A stretch of 30,453 nucleotides of DNA. It comes from Oceanospirillaceae bacterium. Lineage in GTDB: Bacteria; Pseudomonadota; Gammaproteobacteria; Pseudomonadales; Balneatricaceae. Of this stretch, positions 15,052-23,194 are shown in pieces. The position numbers and the translations under genes were made by a program. The notes beneath the pieces were generated by a model, which was not told the origin of the DNA, did no database searches, and worked only from the letters and a program-made list of their open reading frames with translations. Position 1 is the first letter of the stretch. Each line of letters opens with the position of its first letter. The stretch is taken from assembly GCA_003523085.1 (NCBI GenBank), contig DPHD01000002.1, forward strand, positions 3,948 to 34,400, written 5' to 3'.

Positions 15052-17187
15052 TTACCTAGGAGCAAACTTTTGTTCATAGGGTGGCAGGGACTGTATCAGC
15101 TGCTGTCCGTAACGTTTACTAACAATGCGTTTGTCCAATATGGTAATGCGGCCTTTGTCATCTTCTTTGCGCAATAAACGCCCCGTGGCCTGCACCAAGC
15201 GTACGCTGGCTTCTGGCACCGACAGTTGCATAAAACTATTGCCGCCTGATTTTTCAATCCATTCTGCCAATGCTGCGGGTACCGGTCGATCAGGCACCGT
15301 AAACGGCAATCGAGTAATCACCACATGGGTTAGATAATCACCGGGCAAGTCAATACCTTCAGCAAAACTGGCCAAGCCAAACAACACACTACCCTCACCA
15401 TCGTCGATGCGTTGTTTGTGCTGATTGAGCAACCGTTGTTTAGACGACTCTCCCTGTTGCAAAATCACATCTTGCCAGTGGTCTTGCATGCCCTCAAATA
15501 CCAATTGCATGACCTTGCGTGAGGTAAATAACACGAGGCTAGCTTCATCGGGGTTAAGTTGAGCCTCGAGCCCTATAATCAAGTTTTCTACAAATACGGC
15601 TTCAGGCCCGGGCTCCACCGCTTCTTTAGGCACACAAACTTGTGACTGTGAAAAATCAAACGGGCTAGCCACCGCCAACATGGCACTTATGGGGTTTAAT
15701 CCCGCATGGGTTAGCAGTTGATCAAAGCGGCCTAGGGCGGTTAACGTAGCCGAGGTTAATAAAGCCCCATAACAACGTTTCCAGAGGTTTTCTTGGAGCA
15801 AATTAGCCGCCAAAATGGGGCTCGCAGAAATCTCTAAATCCATCCGTTCTGGCGTTTGCCAATGCTGCAGCCAGCGGGCCATCGGCACTTCGCCAACTGC
15901 ATCAACCTTAGCGTAGGCCTGCCATAAGGCCAGTTGCTGCTCTGCATTTTGTTGTAACAAACCAAATGCCGCAAGGTAGGTTTCGGCCTGATCTTTGGCT
16001 AAACCGTTTTGTTCACCTTTAACGACGTCATCCATGAGTTCATGCAAAGCACCCAAATCACGGGCCAATCGAGCACTTGTTAAACCCAAGTCATGGCTTA
16101 TTTGTACCAGTTCTGTAGGCACAACACCCTGCGGAAAACGATAACTTTCTTGCTGTTGGTAACCATCTTGGGGGCTAAACGCGGGTTGATCTAAAAACTG
16201 TTCCAAACTAATCAACTGTTGCTCGAGGGACTGCACGTGTTCTTGCACTTGTTCGCTCAGGGAAGCACCGCGACCACCACCTTGCCACTCTTTAACAAAC
16301 TTTTTTAACCCGGACCGAGTTTGACCATACCAACGATTGAGCTGTCGAATGCCTTGCTGGTGAGTAAACTGTTTAAGGGTTTTATCGGCCAAATGATGGC
16401 CTTCATCAAAAATGTAGATGGTGTCTTCGGGGGCTGGCAAAATAGCGCCGCCGCCTAAGGCTAAATCGGCCAACACTAAGTCATGGTTAGTGACGATACA
16501 GTCAGCCTGCTCCAATCCGGCACGAGCTTTAAAGAAGGGGCATTCGTTAAAATGACTACAGCGGCGATTAGTACAACCTCTATGATCAGTAGTAATAGGC
16601 CGCCAATGATCTTCTGCTAATGGATCAGACCAAGCATCGCGGTCGCCGTCCCATTTGCTGGACCCTAGCTGCATCACCATGTCTTTATACAGGGCCTGTT
16701 GTTGACCATCCAACTTCAACGCTAACTCGTCTTCGAACAAGGCCTGAGTGGGATCCAAAGAAGCATTCTGTGACAGGGCTTGATCAAGCCTAGACACACA
16801 AACATAGCGTCTGCGACCTTTAGCCAACTGAAAATCAAAATCATAGCCGCCGTGCTTTTTAATGGCGGGCAGATCCTTTTCTACAATTTGTTCTTGCAGA
16901 GCAATGGTCGCGGTGGCAATCACTAGCTTTTTTTCAAGCGCTTGAGCAATCGGCAAACACGCCACCATATAGGCCAAGGTTTTACCGGTACCGGTGCCAG
17001 CTTCAACAATACAGGCAGGGTTGTCATCCTTACGGTGACCTTCGGCATCCATCTTGATCTGCAAAAAATGATTAGCCACGGTGGCGATCATTTGTTTTTG
17101 ACCCCAACGGGCGTTTAAACCCAGCTGTTTCAGCAGCTGGCGGTACAATTGTTGGATATCGTGTTTAACGTCGGCAGTTTTAGACAC
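15052..17187 (-). CDS. dinG: ATP-dependent DNA helicase DinG
   Basis: DinG is an XPD-like, iron-sulfur 5'-3' helicase of the damage response that resolves R-loops and other structures. The 711-residue protein has Walker A VEAGTGTGKTLAY, a DEAH-like box as DEGHHLADK, and ITRLPFTVPDRP and VQATGRLLR near the end. Four Cys fit the Fe-S cluster: one in RRRYVCVSRL and three in CTNRRCSHFNEC. The start codon is GTG at 17187 with a weak AAGAG about 10 bases upstream; no in-frame ATG is near. Length is typical. No LexA box lies close to the start; the nearest pair, 140 bases upstream, is placed for the divergent lexA. Confidence 0.95.
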   Translation of the reverse strand: MSKTADVKHDIQQLYRQLLKQLGLNARWGQKQMIATVANHFLQIKMDAEGHRKDDNPACIVEAGTGTGKTLAYMVACLPIAQALEKKLVIATATIALQEQIVEKDLPAIKKHGGYDFDFQLAKGRRRYVCVSRLDQALSQNASLDPTQALFEDELALKLDGQQQALYKDMVMQLGSSKWDGDRDAWSDPLAEDHWRPITTDHRGCTNRRCSHFNECPFFKARAGLEQADCIVTNHDLVLADLALGGGAILPAPEDTIYIFDEGHHLADKTLKQFTHQQGIRQLNRWYGQTRSGLKKFVKEWQGGGRGASLSEQVQEHVQSLEQQLISLEQFLDQPAFSPQDGYQQQESYRFPQGVVPTELVQISHDLGLTSARLARDLGALHELMDDVVKGEQNGLAKDQAETYLAAFGLLQQNAEQQLALWQAYAKVDAVGEVPMARWLQHWQTPERMDLEISASPILAANLLQENLWKRCYGALLTSATLTALGRFDQLLTHAGLNPISAMLAVASPFDFSQSQVCVPKEAVEPGPEAVFVENLIIGLEAQLNPDEASLVLFTSRKVMQLVFEGMQDHWQDVILQQGESSKQRLLNQHKQRIDDGEGSVLFGLASFAEGIDLPGDYLTHVVITRLPFTVPDRPVPAALAEWIEKSGGNSFMQLSVPEASVRLVQATGRLLRKEDDKGRITILDKRIVSKRYGQQLIQSLPPYEQKFAPR

Positions 17188-17310
17188 TGGGTTGGGCTCT
17201 TAACTCTTAATTGCTTGTAATAGGCACTATATAGGGGCCGGCGAAGGCACATAAGGGTACACCATTTGAGCCACATATAGCAGACTCAATGGGCTAACTA
17301 AAAATAAAAC

Positions 17311-17338
17311 TTGCCAGCAGCTCGATTACTGGTATTAT
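17311..17338 (+). promoter_or_regulatory. Putative lexA promoter
   Basis: TTGCCA (17311-17316) and TATTAT (17333-17338) are separated by 16 bases. The -10 lies inside LexA box 1, so LexA binding would block RNA polymerase directly, as expected for an autoregulated lexA. Confidence 0.55.
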
Positions 17339-17346
17339 ATACAGTA
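17327..17346. promoter_or_regulatory. LexA (SOS) box 1
   Basis: TACTG-N10-CAGTA, an exact match to the outer halves of the gammaproteobacterial LexA consensus, with an AT-rich centre (TATTATAT). It overlaps the -10 element of lexA. Confidence 0.88.
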
Positions 17347-17365
17347 ACTGTACAAACAACCAGTT
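17346..17365. promoter_or_regulatory. LexA (SOS) box 2
   Basis: AACTG-N10-CAGTT, sharing one base with box 1. The CTG-N10-CAG core is intact. Centres of the two boxes are 19 bp apart, near two helical turns, so two LexA dimers could sit on about the same face. E. coli lexA also carries two boxes. Its centre (ACAAACAA) is less symmetric than box 1, suggesting weaker binding. Confidence 0.78.
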
Positions 17366-17392
17366 GCAGACAAACAGCCAAGAGGCCTTTGC

Positions 17393-18001
17393 ATGATTAA
17401 ATTAACGCCACGCCAAGATCAAGTTCTAGAGTGCATTAGAAGTCACATCACCGACACGGGGTTTCCCCCTACCCGTGCCGAGATTGCTCGTGAACTTGGG
17501 TTCAAATCTCCCAACGCGGCAGAAGAGCATATTAAAGCGCTCGCACGCAAAGGTGCGATTGAAATCATGCCCGGTGCATCACGTGGTATACGGGTGCCCG
17601 ACATGCATGAAGAAGACCTGGGTTTGCCCATCATAGGCATGGTTGCCGCCGGTAGCCCTTTGCTAGCCGAAGAGCACATTAGTGACTATTGCGCGATTCC
17701 AGAAAACCTATTTTATCCGAAAGCCGATTATCTGTTACAGGTGAGCGGCATGTCGATGAAAGACATTGGCATCTACGATGGTGATTTACTGGCGGTGCAT
17801 AAAACCGACCAAGCCCGTAACGGTCAAGTGGTGGTGGCTCGATTGAATGACGAAGTGACGGTGAAACGCTTCCAACGTAACGGCAACCAAGTACAACTGA
17901 TTGCCGAAAACCCAGACTTCTCACCCATCGAAGTAGACCTCACGCAACAGCATTTAAGTATTGAAGGCTTGAGCGTAGGCATTATACGCCGCGGTAATTA
18001 A
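17393..18001 (+). CDS. lexA: LexA repressor
   Basis: LexA represses the SOS regulon and cuts itself when RecA is activated by single-stranded DNA. The 202-residue protein has an N-terminal winged helix-turn-helix (RAEIARELGFKSPNAAEEHIKAL, broken here by its turn, residues 28-50) and a C-terminal peptidase domain. The self-cleavage bond is Ala86-Gly87 in MVAAGSP. The catalytic Ser is Ser121 in SGMSMKD and the Lys is Lys158 in VTVKRF. All three are shifted by exactly two from E. coli numbering. AGAGG lies 7 bases before the ATG. sulA follows after 33 bases, making a two-gene damage operon under the tandem boxes. Confidence 0.97.
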   Translation: MIKLTPRQDQVLECIRSHITDTGFPPTRAEIARELGFKSPNAAEEHIKALARKGAIEIMPGASRGIRVPDMHEEDLGLPIIGMVAAGSPLLAEEHISDYCAIPENLFYPKADYLLQVSGMSMKDIGIYDGDLLAVHKTDQARNGQVVVARLNDEVTVKRFQRNGNQVQLIAENPDFSPIEVDLTQQHLSIEGLSVGIIRRGN

Positions 18002-18034
18002 CAGCTTATTTTTACACCCTATGGAGTCATCATT

Positions 18035-18496
18035 ATGTGGCAGCAACAACAGCACCCAAACAGCGACCCAGTTAATGGCATACTGGCAGAACATCAGCTA
18101 GATTTGTGGCTCCATGAGGAGGCCACGGCGCCTGCCCCAGACCTTAGTCCTATTACCGAAATAATTATGCGTGGTGAGGCCTGGAACAACATACAAATGT
18201 TGTTGCCGTTGTTAGCTCAATTAAGCCACGACCAACGCTGGTTAGCCTGGGTGGCACCACCCAAGCTATTGCCCAAGGCACAACTGCAAGCCGCGGGGTT
18301 TGACCTTAATAAAATTATTTTGCTACACCCAGATGCCCAACATGACACCATGAGCCTCGCCAAACAAGCGTTAAAAAGCGGTACCTGCCATGCTGTTATC
18401 AGCTGGTTTGGTAGCCTTGCAGATGACCAACTCAACGACTTGGCAGTAGCCGCAGAGGCAGGTAATAGCCAAGCATTTTTGGTACGGCACCAGTAA
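18035..18496 (+). CDS. sulA: Cell division inhibitor SulA
   Basis: SulA blocks FtsZ assembly during the SOS response. The 153-residue protein has a variable, probably flexible N-terminus (1-40) and a RecA-like core with ITEIIMRGEAWNNIQMLLPLLAQLS, WLAWVAPP, and ALKSGTCHAVISWFGSL (each shown as parts of the same fold). The last block matches the SulA-type segment. GGAG lies about 11 bases before the ATG. It is the second gene after lexA, the arrangement usual in Pseudomonas relatives, and would be induced with lexA. Sequence similarity alone is modest, so position contributes much to the name. Confidence 0.85.
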   Translation: MWQQQQHPNSDPVNGILAEHQLDLWLHEEATAPAPDLSPITEIIMRGEAWNNIQMLLPLLAQLSHDQRWLAWVAPPKLLPKAQLQAAGFDLNKIILLHPDAQHDTMSLAKQALKSGTCHAVISWFGSLADDQLNDLAVAAEAGNSQAFLVRHQ

Positions 18497-18512
18497 CCTA
18501 AAGCAACCTCAC

Positions 18513-19811
18513 CTAGACCACCATTTGGGTCTCAAAAAACGCGTGCAGCAATTGGTGGGTAATTAGCGCATCGGCACTGCCTGCTAACTCCCGAATCGAA
18601 TGCATGGCAAAGGTGGGTGCGCCTAAATCTAAGGTTCGCACACCCAATTGGGCGGCGGTAATGGGCCCTATAGTGCTGCCGCAACCCATGTCGCTACGCA
18701 CCACGAAGGTCTGAATTGGCAAACCAGCTTGCGCCGCCAGCTCTTTGACCATGGCGCTAGTGACTGCGTTAGTGGCATAACGTTGATTTGCATTAACCTT
18801 AATCACCGGCCCTGCATTTAATTTTGGCCCATGCTGTTCATCATGTTTATTGACAAAATTGGGGTGTACACCGTGAGCATTATCGGCCGAAATAAACGTA
18901 GAGGCATCTAACACTTGGTGTAATTGTTCTGCCGCAGGATAAATACGCTGTAATACCGACATTAAAAAGCTGCCTTGTGCGCCTTCTGCCGACTGGCTAC
19001 CCACTTCTTCATGATCGTTGCACACTAACAACATGCCTTGCGCGGTGTCAGCGGCAAGCATGGCACTTAGGCCCATATAACAACTTAATAAATTATCTAA
19101 CCGTGCAGCGGCCAAAAACTCTTGTTTAATACCCACTAAAGCAGGCGCTTGAGCATCATAGAAACTTAACTCGTAGTCCACCACTTGTGCCACTTGGTGG
19201 CCGTCAGTTGAAAGTTGTTCGAGCAGCAAGTGCCGCAAATCAAAGTCATCGCCCAGGGCCTGCCCCAACAACACCGGCAGGTCGGTTTGAGCGTTGACAC
19301 TGTGGCCTTTGTTGGCCTCTCGATCCAAATGTATGGCTAAACTGGGGATACATGCGACTGGTCGCTTAAAGTCGATCAAGTGGCTCACTAGCAGGCCGTC
19401 GTTATTGCGACACACCACTCGCCCCGCTAGGGATAAGTCTCGATCAAACCAAGGGTGCAACAGAGCACCGCCATACACCTCCACCCCCAACTGCTGATAG
19501 CCTTTACGCTTCACCTCGGGGTTGGGTTTAACTTTTAAGCAGGGGCTATCGGTATGGGCCCCCACCATGTGAAAACGCTGCGGACCTTGCTGTTGCGGTA
19601 ACACAAAAGCAATGATAGTAGAGTCATTACGGCTAATGAAATAGCGACCTCCAGCCTCTAAGGCCCAAGTGTCCGCCACTTCTAAACGGCAATACCCTGC
19701 GGCGGCTAGCTGATCGGCCATACTAGATACTGCATGAAATGGTGTGGGCGATGCCTTGATAAAATCCATCAAGCCAGCAAGGTAGGCTTGTTGCGTCCAT
19801 TGAGCCGTCAT
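18513..19811 (-). CDS. apeB: M18 family aminopeptidase
   Basis: A 432-residue cytoplasmic zinc aminopeptidase of family M18 (ApeB/aspartyl aminopeptidase type), which releases N-terminal residues from peptides. Metal and catalytic blocks are VGAHTDSPCLKVKPNP (His and Asp), ARLDNLLSCYMGL (bridging Asp), NDHEEVGSQSAEGAQG (catalytic Glu pair) and the C-terminal His in FAMHSIRE. SDMGCGSTIGPI is another family signature. Length is as expected. The gene is convergent with sulA (16-base gap) and divergent from prc (193-base gap). Confidence 0.93.
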   Translation of the reverse strand: MTAQWTQQAYLAGLMDFIKASPTPFHAVSSMADQLAAAGYCRLEVADTWALEAGGRYFISRNDSTIIAFVLPQQQGPQRFHMVGAHTDSPCLKVKPNPEVKRKGYQQLGVEVYGGALLHPWFDRDLSLAGRVVCRNNDGLLVSHLIDFKRPVACIPSLAIHLDREANKGHSVNAQTDLPVLLGQALGDDFDLRHLLLEQLSTDGHQVAQVVDYELSFYDAQAPALVGIKQEFLAAARLDNLLSCYMGLSAMLAADTAQGMLLVCNDHEEVGSQSAEGAQGSFLMSVLQRIYPAAEQLHQVLDASTFISADNAHGVHPNFVNKHDEQHGPKLNAGPVIKVNANQRYATNAVTSAMVKELAAQAGLPIQTFVVRSDMGCGSTIGPITAAQLGVRTLDLGAPTFAMHSIRELAGSADALITHQLLHAFFETQMVV

Positions 19812-19922
19812 AGTGGCGAATATTCCTTAAGTCAAAGGAGCATAGTGTGCCACATTCTGCGTGGGTAGACGTAATGATTATGTAAAGCACAGACTAAATG
19901 ATCTAATTAGGGCCCAGCGAGT

Positions 19923-19952
19923 TTGAACATTTTGGCAAAATCACGCTAATAT
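19923..19952 (+). promoter_or_regulatory. Putative prc promoter
   Basis: TTGAAC (19923-19928) and TAATAT (19947-19952) are separated by 18 bases, giving a start near 19959 and a leader of about 46 bases. The leader contains a perfect 6-bp inverted repeat with a single central base at 19972-19984 (CGCTGT/ACAGCG). Confidence 0.4.
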
Positions 19953-20004
19953 AGATTGTATTAACCTTAACCGCTGTCACAGCGTCATTTATATTTACCT
20001 GTCT

Positions 20005-22032
20005 ATGATACCCACACCTACATTATTCACTGCCCTAGTTTTTACTTACAGCATTTTTTCGGCATCTTTAGTAGCCGCCAACAACACCCCGGTCAAGATT
20101 AGTTTTACCGCGCAACAGGGTCAGTTAACACAAGAAATCATGCACTTGCTTGAGCAGCAGCATTACCAACCCCGAGTGATCGACGATGGTTTTGCTAATG
20201 ATGTATTGACTAACTATTTAACCTTATTAGATCCCCTAAAAAGCTACTTAAGCCTAGAGGATCTGGCGCCATACCAATACCTTAACCATGAACTAGATGA
20301 TTTACTGCCCCAAGGCGACTTACGCCCTATGGCCGACATGTACAATTTATTCCAGCGGCGGCGCCTAGAGTTTATTGACTTTAATCTCGCATGGTTATCG
20401 CAACCATCAGCCATGTTCAACTTTGAGTTAAACGAACACATCGCCATGGCACCACAAGATACGGCCCGCCAATCTGATCATCAAGCGATCAAAAACCTGT
20501 GGCGCAAGCAGCTTAAAAACGAGTTTATCAATGGCCAATTAGCTAATGAAACCCAGGCGCAGATTAAAGAACGGCTAGAAAAACGCTACCTCAATATGCG
20601 TAAGCGGGTATTACAAGTTGAGCTTCGGGATGCCTATCAAGCATTAAGCAACAGCATCACCATGGTCACCGACCCACACACTACTTACCTATCACCACGT
20701 AATGTGGAAGATTTCAATATCGACATGAGCCTATCCCTCGAAGGCATTGGCGCGGTGTTGCAGCGAGATAACGACTACACCAAAGTGGTGCGCTTAGTCG
20801 CCGGTGGGCCGGCCGACAAAGCGGGCGACTTACAAGCCTCAGATTACATCGTGGGTGTAGGGCAAGACGGCGCAGCCATACAAGAAATCCTGGGCTGGCG
20901 TTTAGATGACGTGGTCGATCAAATTCGCGGCCCTAAAGGCAGCTTAGTGAACCTGCGCATCATTCCCGGTGGCGACCTACAACAAGCTAAAAGGACCATT
21001 CAAATTCGCCGCAACAAGGTTAATCTAGATGATCAAGCGGCCAAAAAGTCCCTCGTAAGCGTAACTACAGATCAGGGCCCGGTTACCATGGGTGTCATAA
21101 CCCTGCCCACCTTCTACATGGACTTTGCTGCAGCCCAACGGGGTGACCCAAATTATCGCAGCACCACCCGTGATGTATATAATTTGATACAAGAACTAAA
21201 ACAAGACCAAGTGAGCGGTATTGTTATCGACCTGCGTAACAATGGCGGCGGGTCTTTGAGAGAGGCGAATCAGTTAACCGGCCTATTCATTGAAACCGGC
21301 ACCACGGTTCAAGTACGCTACGCCGACGGTGTCATCGAAAAACAAATGGACCGTAATCCACTACTGGCCTACAACGGTCCTCTGGTCGTGCTGGTTAATC
21401 GCTACAGCGCCTCTGCATCAGAAATTTTTGCAGCCGCCATGCAAGACTATCAGCGCGCCTTAATTGTTGGCAGCCAAACTTACGGTAAAGGCACGGTGCA
21501 GACCTTTGGTAGTTTAAGCAGTGGCCAGATCAAATTTACTCAAGCCAAGTTCTACCGAGTGTCTGGCGCCAGCACTCAACATCAAGGTGTGGTAGCCGAC
21601 ATCACCCTGCCACATCTGCAAAATCACAAAAAAATTGGCGAAAGTAGCCTACCCCATGCCCTTAAGTGGGATCAGGTAAAAGCCGTGGATCACCGTCGTT
21701 ATTTTGCCTTTGAGCAGATCATTCCCCACCTGCAACAGCAACAAGACTCGCGCCAAAGCACGAGTCCAGATTGGATTTACACGCAGGCTGTGGCTGAGCA
21801 CGAAAATACTCGATCAAAACAAATCAGTCTCAACTTACAACAAAGAACCCAGCAATGGCGCTCCGAGCAAGATTGGTATTTAGAGCAAATCAACCGCCTG
21901 CGCCAGCACCAAGGTCTTGAGCCTGTGACCAACGTCGAAGATCATGAGTTTGATTACGACGACACCCAAAAAGACCCCTATATCATGGCTGGTGCAGCCG
22001 TTATAGCCGACTGGATTGATTTAGCCCGCTAA
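20005..22032 (+). CDS. prc: Tail-specific (C-terminal processing) protease Prc/Tsp
   Basis: Prc is a periplasmic serine protease that degrades or trims proteins from their C-termini, including envelope and cell-wall factors. The 675-residue protein has an N-terminal helical domain, a PDZ domain starting near 235 (LEGIGAVLQRDNDYTKVVRLV), and the S41 core. The catalytic Ser lies in SASASEIFAAAMQDY and the Lys in TYGKGTVQTFG. DLRNNGGGSL is the typical preceding strand. A C-terminal helical domain follows. The signal peptide (MIPTPTLFTALVF...) has no Lys or Arg before the hydrophobic part, which is odd, and no Shine-Dalgarno is seen. The TAA overlaps the TAG of the convergent racemase gene. Confidence 0.95.
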   Translation: MIPTPTLFTALVFTYSIFSASLVAANNTPVKISFTAQQGQLTQEIMHLLEQQHYQPRVIDDGFANDVLTNYLTLLDPLKSYLSLEDLAPYQYLNHELDDLLPQGDLRPMADMYNLFQRRRLEFIDFNLAWLSQPSAMFNFELNEHIAMAPQDTARQSDHQAIKNLWRKQLKNEFINGQLANETQAQIKERLEKRYLNMRKRVLQVELRDAYQALSNSITMVTDPHTTYLSPRNVEDFNIDMSLSLEGIGAVLQRDNDYTKVVRLVAGGPADKAGDLQASDYIVGVGQDGAAIQEILGWRLDDVVDQIRGPKGSLVNLRIIPGGDLQQAKRTIQIRRNKVNLDDQAAKKSLVSVTTDQGPVTMGVITLPTFYMDFAAAQRGDPNYRSTTRDVYNLIQELKQDQVSGIVIDLRNNGGGSLREANQLTGLFIETGTTVQVRYADGVIEKQMDRNPLLAYNGPLVVLVNRYSASASEIFAAAMQDYQRALIVGSQTYGKGTVQTFGSLSSGQIKFTQAKFYRVSGASTQHQGVVADITLPHLQNHKKIGESSLPHALKWDQVKAVDHRRYFAFEQIIPHLQQQQDSRQSTSPDWIYTQAVAEHENTRSKQISLNLQQRTQQWRSEQDWYLEQINRLRQHQGLEPVTNVEDHEFDYDDTQKDPYIMAGAAVIADWIDLAR

Positions 22033-23186
22033 ACCACGCCGTCTTGTTGCAGCTGCTGGACTTGGGCAGCTGTGAGGCCTAGCTGATCAAGCAGTGGCAA
22101 CGTATCTTGTGCTGCTTCTGGAACTGATTCTGGCGTCGTTTGCACATGTGCCATTTTTGGTGCAGGTGCGGGCTGGGTAATGCCATCTAGCTGCATGAAG
22201 GTGTTTCGGGCAAGGTTGTGAGGATGGTCCCTAGCTTCATTGAAATTTAAGACTGGGGCAAAACAAACGTCAGTGCCTTCCAGTAAGTCACACCAATGCT
22301 TGCGGCTTTGGCTGGCAAACACTCGTGCCAACAGTTGCTGTGCCTGGGGCCACAGGGCCTTATCCCACTGATCCCTCAGACTTGGCTCATGCATCAGTTC
22401 CAAGTGCTCTAGCAACAAGTGATAAAACTTAGGTTCTAAGGCACAGATATTGACATACAAACCGTCGGCACACTCATAGGTGTCATTCCACGGCGCTGCG
22501 CCATCGGCCCAACTTTCCCCTGTTTGTTGCGGCAACTGCCCGGAGTTGTGCATCATCCACAATAAACTAGATGCATAAGCCGAACCGTCGGTAATCGCCG
22601 CATCGACCACCTGCCCTTGGCCGCTCGTTTGAGCCTGCCACAAGGCGCACATCACACCCCACAACAGCATCATGGTGCCGCCAGCAACGTCTCCAGCCAG
22701 GGTTAACGGTGCCGTCGGTTTATGGTTGGGACGTGCGCCGTAATACATGGCTCCCGACAGGGCTATGTAGTTAGGATCGTGCCCAGCTGTTTGCGCCAGT
22801 GGCCCAGTTTGACCCCAGCCCGTTAAGCGGCCATAGACTAATTTTGGCTGCAAATCTAAACACACATCGGGCCCTAAACCTAAACGTTCCATCACCCCAG
22901 GGCGAAAACCTTCAATTAAGACATCGGCTTGAGCGACCAACTTGAGGGCCAAAGCAACACCCTGGGATTGCTTCAGATCGATTAGAATGGATTTTTTTCC
23001 ACGATGATAAAAGGCTTGGGCTGTTTCTTGTGGCGCAATTTTGGCGGCATTTTTATTGCTCACTTTACGCCCGATTAGCGTCACTTCAGCACCCATATCG
23101 GCCAACATCATGCCCGCCAAAGGACAGGGTCCAATGCCTTCAAACTCAACAACTTTAACGCCCACTAACGGCTTTTGATTGATCAT
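22029..23186 (-). CDS. Alpha-methylacyl-CoA racemase (family III CoA-transferase fold)
   Basis: A 385-residue enzyme of the CaiB/BaiF fold. The racemase subgroup interconverts 2R- and 2S-methylacyl-CoA so that S-specific dehydrogenation can proceed. The N-terminal block VVEFEGIGPCPLAGMMLADMG is typical. Three catalytic residues of the Mycobacterium racemase MCR align at a constant offset of ten: His136 in AGHDPNYI, Asp166 in LAGDVAGGT and Glu251 in ALEPKFY. CoA-transferases of the fold use a single Asp instead, so racemase is favoured. It starts 8 bases after the acyl-CoA dehydrogenase gene, which supports a branched-acyl pathway. The C-terminus ends inside the prc stop codon. Confidence 0.87.
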   Translation of the reverse strand: MINQKPLVGVKVVEFEGIGPCPLAGMMLADMGAEVTLIGRKVSNKNAAKIAPQETAQAFYHRGKKSILIDLKQSQGVALALKLVAQADVLIEGFRPGVMERLGLGPDVCLDLQPKLVYGRLTGWGQTGPLAQTAGHDPNYIALSGAMYYGARPNHKPTAPLTLAGDVAGGTMMLLWGVMCALWQAQTSGQGQVVDAAITDGSAYASSLLWMMHNSGQLPQQTGESWADGAAPWNDTYECADGLYVNICALEPKFYHLLLEHLELMHEPSLRDQWDKALWPQAQQLLARVFASQSRKHWCDLLEGTDVCFAPVLNFNEARDHPHNLARNTFMQLDGITQPAPAPKMAHVQTTPESVPEAAQDTLPLLDQLGLTAAQVQQLQQDGVV

Positions 23187-23194
23187 ATGTCTGT

